Notes: generated by a model not told the origin, from the sequence alone. Counted from the first letter of the stretch, positions 55,325 to 63,747 are shown. The stretch: 64,000 bases of DNA from Flavimobilis massiliensis (GCF_900240335.1 NZ_LT964979.1:992001-1056000); one strand, 5' to 3'. Translations and numbers: made by a program.

Positions 55325-57261
55325 TGACACGATCGCTCGACGAGGCCGTCCACGCTGTGCACGACGTGACCTCGCTCCCGCACGGCTCGTCGCGCACCGC
55401 CAGGATCCTCGCGGAGGTCGAGCGGATCGAGGCCGAGGGTCCTGTCGAGGCGCTCGCGTTCGCCTACAACACGCTCGTCGACGCGTACGTGTGGGGCGAG
55501 GAGGTCGACAAGGCGTTCGTCCCGTTCACGCGTGCCCTGCGTCTCTACGACGAACGGCCCGACGTGTTCGACGACGCGGACGCCTACTCGCTGTTCTGGT
55601 CGTTCAAGTGGATGACGGGGCACCTCGTCGACTTCCCGGGCGTGTCCTCGGCCCAGATCGACGCGACGCTTGCGGACATGGAGCGCCGCTTCGTCATCGC
55701 CGGCCACGGGCTCAACGCGGTGCGGCACAGCAACTTCCGCTGGCAGCAGCACTCGAACCCCGACCCAGCTGCCGTCGCCGAGGCCTACGAGGCCTGGGTG
55801 GCGACGCCACGCGACGCCTACTCGCAGTGCGAGGCGTGCGAGTCTGGCGACCGTGCGGCCTACCTCGTGGAGGCCGGCCGTGGCGACGAGGCCGTGCGGA
55901 TCATCGAGTCCGTGCTCCCCGAGGAGCCGTCGTGCGCGACCGAGCCGGCCGACATGCTCGCCTACCTCCAGCTCGCCTACCTCGACCAGGGCGACGCGGA
56001 GGGCGTCGCACGGGCCCACTTCCTCGGCCTGGGTCACCTCGAGGGACCCTACGACCTCTGCGGACCCCGCGCACGCTACGCCGAGGTCCTCGGCCGCACG
56101 GGCAACACCGAGCGCGCGCTGCGGATGATCGCGCGCGTCACCGACGTCCTCGCGGGGAGCCGTTCGCCCGGCGAACGGCTCATGGTGCTCACGCACGTCG
56201 GTATCGGCGCACGTGCTCTCGCGCAGGCCGACCCGTCGACGCCCGTGTCGCTGCCGGGCGTCCCCGCCCGCGACGTCGCGGCGCTCGCCGCGTGGGTCGA
56301 GGCGGAGGCCGACGCGGTCGCCGCGGCCTTCGACGCTCGCAACGGCAACGACGTCTGCTCCCGGCGCCTCGCACTCGCCCGCGGCAGGGCCGCGCGGACG
56401 CTCGACGTCGACCTTGCGGTGCTGCGCCTCGAGGACCTGGCTGAGGAGCCCGTCGCCGCAGCGCCGGGGACGAGCGACCTTCCGCCCGCGGACACGGTCG
56501 ACTCGCTCCTCGCGTCGGCGGCCGCGGTCGAGGACTCGGACCCGCGTACGGCCGCCGTCCTCTACCGCACGGCCGCGCGGGCCGCCGAGGACGCTGGTCT
56601 CCTGCCCACGGCGGGCTTCGCGCTCGCCGAGGCTGCGCAACTCGCCGCGCTGCTCGACGACCACACGGGAGCCGCGGCCGGGTTCCGGCGCGCCCTCGGG
56701 CTCCTGCTTGCCGGCGGCGTCGACGCGCGCGACACCGCCCCTGTCGCGCGTGCCGCGGCGCGCGTGACGACGCTCGACGACGACGTCGTCGCACTCCTCG
56801 CGACTTTCGACCGCCTCGTCGATGCGCTCGGCGGCGGCAGCCCGGGCGCCGTGGGCGGTGCAGAGCCAGGGCACGGCACAGCGTTCGCCGCGCGCGTGGC
56901 CGCGGCCGACGCCGCCGAGCTCCTCGAGCTGCGCGACTCCCGCGCGCGGCTGCTCGCGACGGCCGGCCGCCTCGTCGACGCGGCTGCCGAGGCGTTCGCG
57001 CTCACCGCGCTTCACGGTGCCGCGGGCAACCGGCTCGACGAGGCTCATGCCGCATGGCTCGCAGGACGCTGCCTCGTGGGGACCGGCGACCACGAGGGCG
57101 CGCTCGAGCCGCTCGTGCGTGCCGCGACCCTCTTCCGCGCGCAGCGGCAGCGCCAGCTGTCGACGTCCGTGAGCGACGAGGTCCTCGACGTGCTCGGACG
57201 GCTCGGGCGCAGCGACGAGGCGTCTCTCGTCCTCGCCGAGATCGCGGGCGAGGGTCGCTGA
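55324..57261 (+). CDS. TPR-repeat protein coupled to the HSP90 paralogue
   Basis: 645 residues. Almost entirely helical, with degenerate tetratricopeptide repeats. The N-terminal half (AYNTLVDAYVWGEEVDKAFV, WSFKWMTGHLVDFPGVSSAQ, then AYEAWVATPRDAYSQCEACE with two Cys, and AAYLVEAGRGDEAVRIIE) is well preserved; the C-terminal half is Ala-rich (VLYRTAARAAEDAGLLPTA, LAGRCLVGTGDHEGALEPL). TPR proteins are typical HSP90 co-chaperones in eukaryotes, and co-translation with an HSP90 paralogue (TGATG overlap) suggests the same here. No enzymatic domain recognised. The C-terminal MEEVD-type docking peptide of eukaryotic HSP90 is absent, so binding would use another surface. Confidence 0.85.
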   Translation: MTRSLDEAVHAVHDVTSLPHGSSRTARILAEVERIEAEGPVEALAFAYNTLVDAYVWGEEVDKAFVPFTRALRLYDERPDVFDDADAYSLFWSFKWMTGHLVDFPGVSSAQIDATLADMERRFVIAGHGLNAVRHSNFRWQQHSNPDPAAVAEAYEAWVATPRDAYSQCEACESGDRAAYLVEAGRGDEAVRIIESVLPEEPSCATEPADMLAYLQLAYLDQGDAEGVARAHFLGLGHLEGPYDLCGPRARYAEVLGRTGNTERALRMIARVTDVLAGSRSPGERLMVLTHVGIGARALAQADPSTPVSLPGVPARDVAALAAWVEAEADAVAAAFDARNGNDVCSRRLALARGRAARTLDVDLAVLRLEDLAEEPVAAAPGTSDLPPADTVDSLLASAAAVEDSDPRTAAVLYRTAARAAEDAGLLPTAGFALAEAAQLAALLDDHTGAAAGFRRALGLLLAGGVDARDTAPVARAAARVTTLDDDVVALLATFDRLVDALGGGSPGAVGGAEPGHGTAFAARVAAADAAELLELRDSRARLLATAGRLVDAAAEAFALTALHGAAGNRLDEAHAAWLAGRCLVGTGDHEGALEPLVRAATLFRAQRQRQLSTSVSDEVLDVLGRLGRSDEASLVLAEIAGEGR

Positions 57262-57337
57262 GCACTCGGTGGTCCGTCACCGTCACGCGGTGAGCGAACC
57301 CGGGGCGGACCACCCCGCAGCGGCCGTGCAGACCGAC

Positions 57338-57343
57338 TAACCT
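57338..57343 (+). promoter_or_regulatory. -10 hexamer of a probable leaderless promoter (second YbjN gene)
   Basis: TAACCT ends 6 nt before the ATG at 57350 with no Shine-Dalgarno between, so the last two YbjN genes may also be transcribed separately from the HSP90-TPR genes. No clear -35. Confidence 0.45.
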
Positions 57344-57349
57344 GCTGGC

Positions 57350-57919
57350 ATGGCCTTCTGGAGTCGTCGTCCCAAGCACACGCCGGAGCCGCCCGCGTCT
57401 CGCCCCCAACCCAGCGTGCCGGTGCCGGTCTCCCCGTTTGACGGCGCCGACCCGTCGCCGACGACGTCGGACCCCGAGCTCTTCCCGACACCGATGACCT
57501 CCGAGCGCATCGCGCAGATCCTGCGCGCCGACGGGGCGCACTTCGGTGTCGATGACGACGGCGACTGCATCGGTTTCTGGCAGCTGCGCATGTTCCTCTT
57601 CGTCCTCTACGGCGAGACGCCGACGTTCCTGCAGATCCGTGGGACGTGGAGCCGTGAGGCGAGCATCGAGCGGCTCGACGAGATCCTCGACTTCATCAAC
57701 GACTGGAACACCGAGCGGATCTGGCCCAAGGCGTACGCCCGGGTCCGGGACGACGGTGCGGTGTCGGTGAGCGCCGAGGTCGCGGTCGATCTCGAGAAGG
57801 GCGGGAACGACGCCCAGATCCGTCAGGTCATCCGATGCGGGCTCGCGTCGGGCACGTCGTTTTTCGACGCGCTCGACCAGCGTTATCCCGACCCTGTCGC
57901 CCAGTCCCCTGCACTGTGA
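57350..57919 (+). CDS. YbjN-domain protein, second of three
   Basis: 189 residues. A Pro/Ser-rich N-terminus of about 45 residues precedes the YbjN domain: VDDDGDCIGFWQLRMFLFVL, FLQIRGTWSR, INDWNTERIWPKAYARV and VDLEKGGNDAQIRQVI. It shares the DDDGD, LQIRG, N-x-WN-x-ER and IWPK-x-Y motifs with the other two YbjN proteins of the locus. 88 bp after the TPR gene, with its own -10-like hexamer. No catalytic residues are recognisable. Confidence 0.85.
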   Translation: MAFWSRRPKHTPEPPASRPQPSVPVPVSPFDGADPSPTTSDPELFPTPMTSERIAQILRADGAHFGVDDDGDCIGFWQLRMFLFVLYGETPTFLQIRGTWSREASIERLDEILDFINDWNTERIWPKAYARVRDDGAVSVSAEVAVDLEKGGNDAQIRQVIRCGLASGTSFFDALDQRYPDPVAQSPAL

Positions 57920-58419
57920 GGTCCTCCGTGCCCGTCCCCACCTCCGGCCCCGTGCCGCTGCCCCTCACGCGTGAGATGGTCCAGGGAGTCCTCGACTCCC
58001 ACGAGTTCCACTACGTCACGGACGACGACGGTGACTTCGGCGGCAACTGGGGCGACCATCGCGTGTGGTTCATGCTCATGGGCGACAAGGAGGAGATCTT
58101 CCAGGTCCGCGGCACCTGGGGCCGATCGGTCGATCCCGTCCACAAGGCGCCGCTCCTGCGCGCGCTCAACGAGTGGAACCGGGAGCGCGTGTTCCCCAAG
58201 ATGTATGCACGTCTCAACCCGTCGAACGACCTGCTCGACGTCCACGCGGAGTCGTCGACGGACCTCGAGCACGGCGTGACGGCCGAGCAGCTCGACGTCA
58301 TCCTCATGTCGGGGCTCGAAACCGCGATGATGGCGTTCGACCACCTCGACGCGCAGGCGCCGGCGTTCGGCCTTCCCGAGGTCCCGCCCGAGGGCGGGGA
58401 CACGCCTGACGCGGGCTGA
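57916..58419 (+). CDS. YbjN-domain protein, third of three
   Basis: 167 residues. YbjN domain with TDDDGDFGGNWGDHRVWFML, EIFQVRGTWGR, LNEWNRERVFPKMYARL and SSTDLEHGVTAEQLDVIL. It is closer to the first YbjN protein (STDLEHGV is shared) than to the second. The GTG at 57916 overlaps the previous stop (GTGA); a second GTG 12 nt later is possible. It is followed by a strong hairpin at 58437-58474 that ends the operon. Confidence 0.83.
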   Translation: MRSSVPVPTSGPVPLPLTREMVQGVLDSHEFHYVTDDDGDFGGNWGDHRVWFMLMGDKEEIFQVRGTWGRSVDPVHKAPLLRALNEWNRERVFPKMYARLNPSNDLLDVHAESSTDLEHGVTAEQLDVILMSGLETAMMAFDHLDAQAPAFGLPEVPPEGGDTPDAG

Positions 58420-58436
58420 CAGCATGCTGCTCACCT

Positions 58437-58474
58437 GAGACCGCCCGCCACGGTGATCCGTGGCGGGCGGTCTC
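58437..58474. terminator. Perfect 17-bp hairpin between the YbjN operon and miaB
   Basis: The arm 58437-58453 (GAGACCGCCCGCCACGG) is exactly complementary to 58458-58474 across a TGAT loop. It separates convergent genes and can stop both. No U-tract. Confidence 0.8.
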
Positions 58475-58509
58475 GCGCACGGGTTCCGGCCCGGGATTCC
58501 TCTGCAGTG

Positions 58510-60129
58510 TCAGGCGCGGCGAACGGTCGGGAGACCGAGCACGACCGGGATGCCCGCGGCCGGCGCACCACCGTGGGAGTGCTCCTCGCCGCCGAGGCCG
58601 AGCCGTGCGCGCTCGCGCGCGGCCCAGGCGTCGCCCGAGCGGGTGCGCCGGACCTCGAAGAGGTCCGTGGCCTCGGTGCGGTCCGCGACGAGGTGGTACG
58701 GAGCGGTCCGCGTGATGCGCGTGACGACGAGGTCACCGGGGCGCGGCAGACGCGGGTCGAGGTCGTCGGCGAGGCGCGGGTCGTCGATGCCGTCAGTGAC
58801 GCGCGGCGCGCCGACGGGCAGCTCGACGTGGACGAGCCGGTTGTCGCGCGCGCGGCCTGTGACCCGGTGCGTCTCGGCATCCTTGCGGCCCGTGCTCTCG
58901 GCCACGAGCACCTCGACCTCGCGTCCGAGCTGTGCCGCTGACTGCTCGGCGGAGATGCGGTCCTGGAGCGCGACGAGCCGCTCGAACCGCTCCTGGACGA
59001 CCTCCTTGGGCAGCTGGTCGGGGAGGTCGGCTGCGGGCGTGCCGGGGCGTGGGGAGTACTGGAACGTGAACGCGTTCGTGAAGCGCGCGGCCTCGACGAC
59101 GCGGAGGGTCTCGAGGAAGTCCTCCTCGGTCTCACCGGGGAACCCGACGATGATGTCGGTGCTCACAGCGGCGTCGGGCATGCGCTCCCGGACCTTGTCG
59201 AGGATGCCGAGGAACTTCTCGGAACGGTAGGAGCGCCGCATGGCGCGCAGCACCCGGTCCGAGCCGGACTGGAGCGGGAAGTGCAGCTGCGGCATGACGT
59301 TCGGGGTCTCAGCCATCGCATCGATGACGTCGTCGGTGAACGCCGCGGGGTGCGGGCTCGTGAAACGCACACGTTCGAGGCCCTCGATCTGGCCGCACGC
59401 GCGCAGGAGCTTCGCGAAGGCGCCGCGGTCCCCGAACTCGACGCCGTAGGAGTTGACGTTCTGCCCGAGGAGCGTGACCTCGATCGCCCCCTGCGCGACG
59501 AGCGCCTCGACCTCGGCGAGGACCTGGCCCGGCCGACGGTCGCGCTCCTTGCCGCGCAGGTGCGGGACGATGCAGAACGTGCACGTGTTGTTGCAGCCGA
59601 CCGAGATCGACACCCAGCCGGCGTAGACGGACTCACGCCGTGTCGGGAGGGTCGAGGGGAAGACCTGGAGCGACTCGGCGATCTCGACCTCGGCGGCGGC
59701 GTTGTGGCGCGAGCGTTCGAGGAGGACGGGCAGGGCGTCGAGGTTGTGCGTGCCGAAGACGACGTCGACCCACGGGGCGCGGTCGACGATGCCTGCGCGG
59801 TCCTTCTGCGCGAGGCAGCCGCCGACGGCGATCTGCATGCCGGGCCGTTCGCGCTTGAGCTCGGCGAGCTGGCCGAGGTTGCCGTAGAGCTTGCTCGCGG
59901 CGTTCTCGCGCACGGCGCACGTGTTGATGACGACGACGTCCGCACGGCTCGCGGCCTCGTCGGCGGCGGTCGCGCGGACGTAGCCCGCTTCCTCGAGCAT
60001 GCCGGCCATGTGCTCGGAGTCGTGGACGTTCATCTGGCAGCCGAGCGTGCGCACCGTGTAGGTGCGGGCGGCGGTGGCGTCGGCGGCGGGTGCGGCCGGC
60101 GTGGCGTGGGGTGCGGGCGTCGTGGACAT
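58510..60129 (-). CDS. miaB: tRNA-2-methylthio-N6-dimethylallyladenosine synthase
   Basis: 539 residues. MiaB methylthiolates the isopentenylated A37 of tRNA, after MiaA. The N-terminal MTTase domain has LGCQMNVHDSEHM, VVINTCAVRENA and AVGGCLAQ with its three cluster cysteines. The radical-SAM site is SVGCNNTCTFCIVPHLRGKE (CNNTCTFC, spacing CX3CX2C), and a C-terminal TRAM domain follows. The C-terminus has an extra low-complexity Arg/Gly region of about 40 residues. ATG at 60129 fits the family start. Confidence 0.95.
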   Translation of the reverse strand: MSTTPAPHATPAAPAADATAARTYTVRTLGCQMNVHDSEHMAGMLEEAGYVRATAADEAASRADVVVINTCAVRENAASKLYGNLGQLAELKRERPGMQIAVGGCLAQKDRAGIVDRAPWVDVVFGTHNLDALPVLLERSRHNAAAEVEIAESLQVFPSTLPTRRESVYAGWVSISVGCNNTCTFCIVPHLRGKERDRRPGQVLAEVEALVAQGAIEVTLLGQNVNSYGVEFGDRGAFAKLLRACGQIEGLERVRFTSPHPAAFTDDVIDAMAETPNVMPQLHFPLQSGSDRVLRAMRRSYRSEKFLGILDKVRERMPDAAVSTDIIVGFPGETEEDFLETLRVVEAARFTNAFTFQYSPRPGTPAADLPDQLPKEVVQERFERLVALQDRISAEQSAAQLGREVEVLVAESTGRKDAETHRVTGRARDNRLVHVELPVGAPRVTDGIDDPRLADDLDPRLPRPGDLVVTRITRTAPYHLVADRTEATDLFEVRRTRSGDAWAARERARLGLGGEEHSHGGAPAAGIPVVLGLPTVRRA

Positions 60130-60276
60130 CGCCGTCCATCCTAAGCCGCGCGACGGCGGGCCCTTCCGGGCCGCCGCCGCGGCCGCGACGCCCCCCAAGG
60201 GTGATCGACGGGGTGACTTTGCCAGGTTGTGACATGTTCGTGACCGTAGGCTGTGGCGCGCATCACAGCAGGTCAG

Positions 60277-60282
60277 TACGGT
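60277..60282 (+). promoter_or_regulatory. -10 hexamer of a probable leaderless promoter (gluA)
   Basis: TACGGT ends 6 nt before the ATG of gluA at 60289 with no Shine-Dalgarno. A weak TGTGGC lies about 19 bp upstream. Confidence 0.35.
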
Positions 60283-60288
60283 CGGTGA

Positions 60289-61062
60289 ATGGACGACGTC
60301 ACAGGCGGGACCAACGACTCTGGCGGCACACCGCTCGTCGAGCTGGTCGACGTGCAGAAGCACTTCGGCGACCTCCACGTGCTCAAGGACATCAACCTCA
60401 CGGTCCGCAAGGGCGAGGTCGTCGTCGTCATCGGGCCCTCGGGCTCGGGGAAGTCGACGCTCTGCCGCACGATCAACCGGCTCGAACCCATCGACTCCGG
60501 GTCGATCCGTGTCGACGGCGACGAGCTCCCCGAGGAGGGCAAGGCACTCGCCCGTCACCGGGCCGACGTCGGCATGGTCTTCCAGTCCTTCAACCTCTTC
60601 GCGCACCGCTCGGTGCTCGACAACGTCACGCTCGGCCCCGTCAAGGCGCGCGGTATCCCCGCCGCCGAGGCGAAGGCCGAGGCCATGACGCTCCTCGAGC
60701 GCGTCGGCGTCGCCAACCAGGCCCACAAGCTGCCAGCCGCGCTCTCGGGCGGCCAGCAGCAGCGCGTCGCGATCGCCCGCTCCCTCGCGATGCACCCCAA
60801 GGTCATGCTCTTCGACGAGCCGACCTCGGCGCTCGACCCCGAGATGATCAACGAGGTCCTTGACGTCATGATCGACCTCGCCCACGACGGCACGACGATG
60901 ATCGTCGTCACCCACGAGATGGGCTTCGCACGGAAGGCCGCGGACCGCGTCGTCTTCATGGCGGACGGCCAGATCGTCGAGGAGGCGACGCCCGAGGAGT
61001 TCTTCACGGCCCCGCGCTCGGCCCGCGCCAAGGACTTCCTCTCGAAGATCCTCACCCACTGA
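60289..61062 (+). CDS. gluA: Glutamate-type amino acid ABC transporter ATPase
   Basis: 257 residues. Walker A GPSGSGKSTLCRT, Q-loop VFQSFNLF, ABC signature LSGGQQQRVAIARSLA and Walker B VMLFDEPTSALDPE, H-loop VVTHEMGF. The set of four genes (A ATPase, B binding protein, C and D permeases) and their order match the GluABCD glutamate uptake system of Corynebacterium and relatives. Substrate specificity is inferred from gene order and the similarity of the binding protein, not shown. Confidence 0.93.
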   Translation: MDDVTGGTNDSGGTPLVELVDVQKHFGDLHVLKDINLTVRKGEVVVVIGPSGSGKSTLCRTINRLEPIDSGSIRVDGDELPEEGKALARHRADVGMVFQSFNLFAHRSVLDNVTLGPVKARGIPAAEAKAEAMTLLERVGVANQAHKLPAALSGGQQQRVAIARSLAMHPKVMLFDEPTSALDPEMINEVLDVMIDLAHDGTTMIVVTHEMGFARKAADRVVFMADGQIVEEATPEEFFTAPRSARAKDFLSKILTH

Positions 61063-61124
61063 ACCTCCGGCAACGACGGCCCCGCCGTCACCCACCGCAG
61101 CACGGTCGACACAAGGAGAAGCAC

Positions 61125-61934
61125 ATGCGCACCAAGGTCATCGCCGCACTCGGGTCCGTCGCGCTCGCCAGCGCCCTGCTCACAGGGTGCGGGGGCGACG
61201 ACAGCGACAAGATCACCATCGGCATCAAGTTCGACCAGCCCGGGCTCGGGCTCAAGTCCGGCGATACATACTCGGGTTTCGACGTCGACGTCGCGCGCTA
61301 CGTCGCCAAAGAACTCGGCTTCGACGCCGACCAGATCACGTTCAAGGAGTCCCCGTCGCCCCAGCGCGAGAACCTCCTGCAGTCCGGCCAGGTCGACATG
61401 ATCGTCGCGACGTACTCGATCACGGACGCACGCAAGGAGAAGATCTCGTTCGCGGGCCCGTACTTCGTCGCCGGTCAGGGTCTCCTCGTCCAGGAGGGCA
61501 ACACCGACATCACCGGGCCCGACACTCTCGACGGCAAGAAGCTCTGCTCCGTCCAGGGGTCGACCCCGGCGCAGCGCATCAAGGACGAGTTCTCGAAGCA
61601 GGTCCAGCTCCAGGAGTTCGACACGTACTCCAAGTGCGTCGAGCAGTTGAGCCAGGGCAACGTCGACGCCGTGACGACCGACGACATCATCCTCGCGGGC
61701 TTCGCCGCACAGGAGCAGTACAAGGGCAAGCTCAAGACCGTCGGGACGACGTTCTCGCAGGAGAACTACGGCATCGGCCTGCCCAAGGGCTCCGACAGGT
61801 GCGGGAAGGTCACCGAGGCGATCACGAAGATGATCTCGTCGGGCGAATGGGCCAAGGCCCTCGAAGCGAACACGGGCGGAAGCTACACGCCGAACGCGGA
61901 CCTCAACCCGCCAACGCCCGCCGCCTGCTCCTGA
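61125..61934 (+). CDS. gluB: Amino acid ABC transporter substrate-binding lipoprotein
   Basis: 269 residues. A lipoprotein signal (basic start, hydrophobic ASALLTGC with Cys22 as lipid anchor, a likely LspA substrate). The mature protein is a type II periplasmic binding protein of the glutamate/glutamine class: FDVDVARYVAKELGF, QVDMIVATYSITDARKEKIS, FAGPYFVAGQGLLVQ, KKLCSVQGSTPAQRIK. Two cysteine pairs in the mature domain may form disulfides. AAGGAG lies 6 nt before the ATG. A 13-bp hairpin follows before gluC. Confidence 0.93.
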   Translation: MRTKVIAALGSVALASALLTGCGGDDSDKITIGIKFDQPGLGLKSGDTYSGFDVDVARYVAKELGFDADQITFKESPSPQRENLLQSGQVDMIVATYSITDARKEKISFAGPYFVAGQGLLVQEGNTDITGPDTLDGKKLCSVQGSTPAQRIKDEFSKQVQLQEFDTYSKCVEQLSQGNVDAVTTDDIILAGFAAQEQYKGKLKTVGTTFSQENYGIGLPKGSDRCGKVTEAITKMISSGEWAKALEANTGGSYTPNADLNPPTPAACS

Positions 61935-61940
61935 CCACGT

Positions 61941-61973
61941 CCCGTCGGCCGCGCTCACCGCGCGGCCGACGGG
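61941..61973 (+). terminator. Intercistronic hairpin between gluB and gluC
   Basis: CCCGTCGGCCGCG (61941-61953) pairs exactly with CGCGGCCGACGGG (61961-61973), 7-nt loop. It lies 7 nt after the gluB stop and 13 nt before the gluC start. Such structures allow partial termination or protect the upstream mRNA so that the binding protein is made in excess of the permeases. Confidence 0.7.
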
Positions 61974-61985
61974 CCCTCCCGGGAG

Positions 61986-62696
61986 GTGATCGACCTGTCC
62001 CCGCTCTCCGACGCCGTCGGCACGCTGTTCAGCGACTATGACGTGCTCGCGGCCTTTTGGATGACCGTGAAGCTCACGGGGTTCTCCCTCGTCGGCTCGC
62101 TCGTCCTCGGCACGCTCCTCGCGGTCATGCGGGTCTCGCCGATCCCCTCGCTGCAGCTCGGCGGGGCGATCTACGTCAACCTCGTGCGGAACACGCCGCT
62201 CACGCTCATCATCGTCGGATGCTCGCTCGGGCTCTACACACAGCTGGGCCTCGTCCTCGCGAACCCGAGCTCGGGCACGTTCATCGTCGACCAGAACTTT
62301 CGCCTCGCGGTCGTGGGCCTCTCGCTCTACCACGCGGCGTTCGTGTGCGAGGCACTGCGATCCGGTGTCAACACCGTGCCCCTCGGACAGGCGGAGGCCG
62401 CCCGGTCGATCGGGCTGACGTTCACGCAGTCGCTCGTGCTCGTCGTCCTGCCCCAGGCGTTCCGCGGCGCGGTCGCACCGCTCGGGAACGTCATCATCGC
62501 GCTCACGAAGAACACGACGGTCGCCGCGACGATCGGCGTCGCGGAGGCCTCCTACCTCATGAAGGTGATGATCGAGTTCCGCCCCGACGTCCTCTTCCTC
62601 ATTTTCGGCGTCTTCGCCCTCGGGTTCGTGTGCCTCGTCCTGCCCGTTGGGATCCTCATGACGGCGCTGTCGCGCAAGCTGGCGGTGGCCCGATGA
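61986..62696 (+). CDS. gluC: Amino acid ABC transporter permease (GluC-type)
   Basis: 236 residues with five membrane segments. The EAA loop in the HisM/GlnP style is GQAEAARSIGLTFTQSLVLV. Family motifs VNLVRNTPLTLIIV and AFVCEALRSGVNTVP are present. GTG start at 61986; the GGGAGG that could serve it overlaps the start codon, so the start may be slightly misplaced. It overlaps gluD as ATGA. Confidence 0.9.
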   Translation: MIDLSPLSDAVGTLFSDYDVLAAFWMTVKLTGFSLVGSLVLGTLLAVMRVSPIPSLQLGGAIYVNLVRNTPLTLIIVGCSLGLYTQLGLVLANPSSGTFIVDQNFRLAVVGLSLYHAAFVCEALRSGVNTVPLGQAEAARSIGLTFTQSLVLVVLPQAFRGAVAPLGNVIIALTKNTTVAATIGVAEASYLMKVMIEFRPDVLFLIFGVFALGFVCLVLPVGILMTALSRKLAVAR

Positions 62697-63556
62697 CGGC
62701 AGCCTCCCCACTCTTCGACGCGCCGGGACCCCGGACCCGCAGGATCTTTGCCTTCGCGAACGTCGCCGCGGTCCTCGTCCTTGCGGCCGGGCTCGGCTGG
62801 GTCGTGTGGATGCTTGCCCGCAACGGCCACCTCTCAGCGGCGAAGTGGACACCGTTCCTCGCAGGATCGACCTGGGTCGACTACCTCCTCCCGGGCCTGC
62901 TCGGGACGCTCGGCGCCGCCGCGATCTCTGTCGTGCTCGCAGGCGTGCTCGGCGTCGTCCTCGGCCTCGGCAGGCTCTCGGAGAACCGGTGGATCTCCGG
63001 CATCGCGGCGGCGATCGTCGAGTTCTTCCGTGCGGTGCCCGTCCTGCTCATGATGGTCTTCTCGTACTGGCTCCTCGTCAACTACCGACTCGTCCCGTCC
63101 AACCAGCTCGCGCTCACAGCCGTCGTCATCTCGCTCACCGTGTACAACGGCTCGGTCGTCGCGGAGCTCGTGCGCTCGGGCATCACGTCACTCCCCCGGG
63201 GGCAGCGTGAGGCCGGTCTGTCGATCGGCCTCACGCACGGCCAGACGGTCCGGACGATCCTCCTGCCGCAGGGCGTCGTCGCGATGCTGCCCGCCCTCGT
63301 GAGCCAGCTCGTCGTCGTCGTCAAGGACTCTGCGCTCGGCTATCTCATCGGGTACGCCGAGTTACTGCGACAGGCCGAGTACCTGGCGACAAACTTCGCG
63401 AACTACATCCCAGCGGTCATCGTCATCGCGGCGGTCTTCATCCTCGTCAACCTCGCTGTGAGCCTCCTGGCGGACCGTCTCGCGCTACGGCTGCGGTCGC
63501 GCACCTCAGGAGCGATGACGACGCAGGTCCCGGGGCTCGTCGCAGCCGACGACTGA
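62693..63556 (+). CDS. gluD: Amino acid ABC transporter permease (GluD-type)
   Basis: 287 residues. One extra N-terminal membrane helix (about 20-42, FANVAAVLVLAAGLGWVVWML) then the permease core: EFFRAVPVLLMMVF, AELVRSGITSLPRGQREAGL with the EAA motif continuing SIGLTHGQTVRTILLPQGV. With GluC it forms the membrane channel. ATG at 62693. The C-terminal tail is low complexity. No terminator hairpin is clear before the tandem repeats at 63561. Confidence 0.92.
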   Translation: MTAASPLFDAPGPRTRRIFAFANVAAVLVLAAGLGWVVWMLARNGHLSAAKWTPFLAGSTWVDYLLPGLLGTLGAAAISVVLAGVLGVVLGLGRLSENRWISGIAAAIVEFFRAVPVLLMMVFSYWLLVNYRLVPSNQLALTAVVISLTVYNGSVVAELVRSGITSLPRGQREAGLSIGLTHGQTVRTILLPQGVVAMLPALVSQLVVVVKDSALGYLIGYAELLRQAEYLATNFANYIPAVIVIAAVFILVNLAVSLLADRLALRLRSRTSGAMTTQVPGLVAADD

Positions 63557-63560
63557 GTCC

Positions 63561-63670
63561 GCCGCACGTCATGGGCGCCGCACGTCATGGGCGCCGCACG
63601 TCGGGGACCCGCACGTCAGGGGCCCGCATGCCGGTGGCCCGGCGCGTCGGTGGCTCAGCGCGTCGGTGGG
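63561..63670. repeat. Degenerate 15-16-bp tandem repeat after gluD
   Basis: Seven successive units beginning with two identical gccgcacgtcatgggc copies and degrading to forms such as tcagcgcgtcggtggg. They begin 5 bp after the gluD stop. No frame with a start or ribosome site supports translation. Confidence 0.8.
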
Positions 63671-63705
63671 CACGGTCCCCGGGGCCTCGGGGGCGACGGT
63701 CGTCA

Positions 63706-63747
63706 CTGGTTAGCCATCGGTTGTCGCTGGTCAGCCATCGGTCGTGG
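63706..63747. repeat. Two tandem 21-bp copies
   Basis: CTGGTTAGCCATCGGTTGTCG (21 bp, 63706-63726) is followed by a copy with four changes (63727-63747). With the 15-16-bp array this makes the whole gluD-rny gap (63557-63790) repetitive. Confidence 0.75.
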
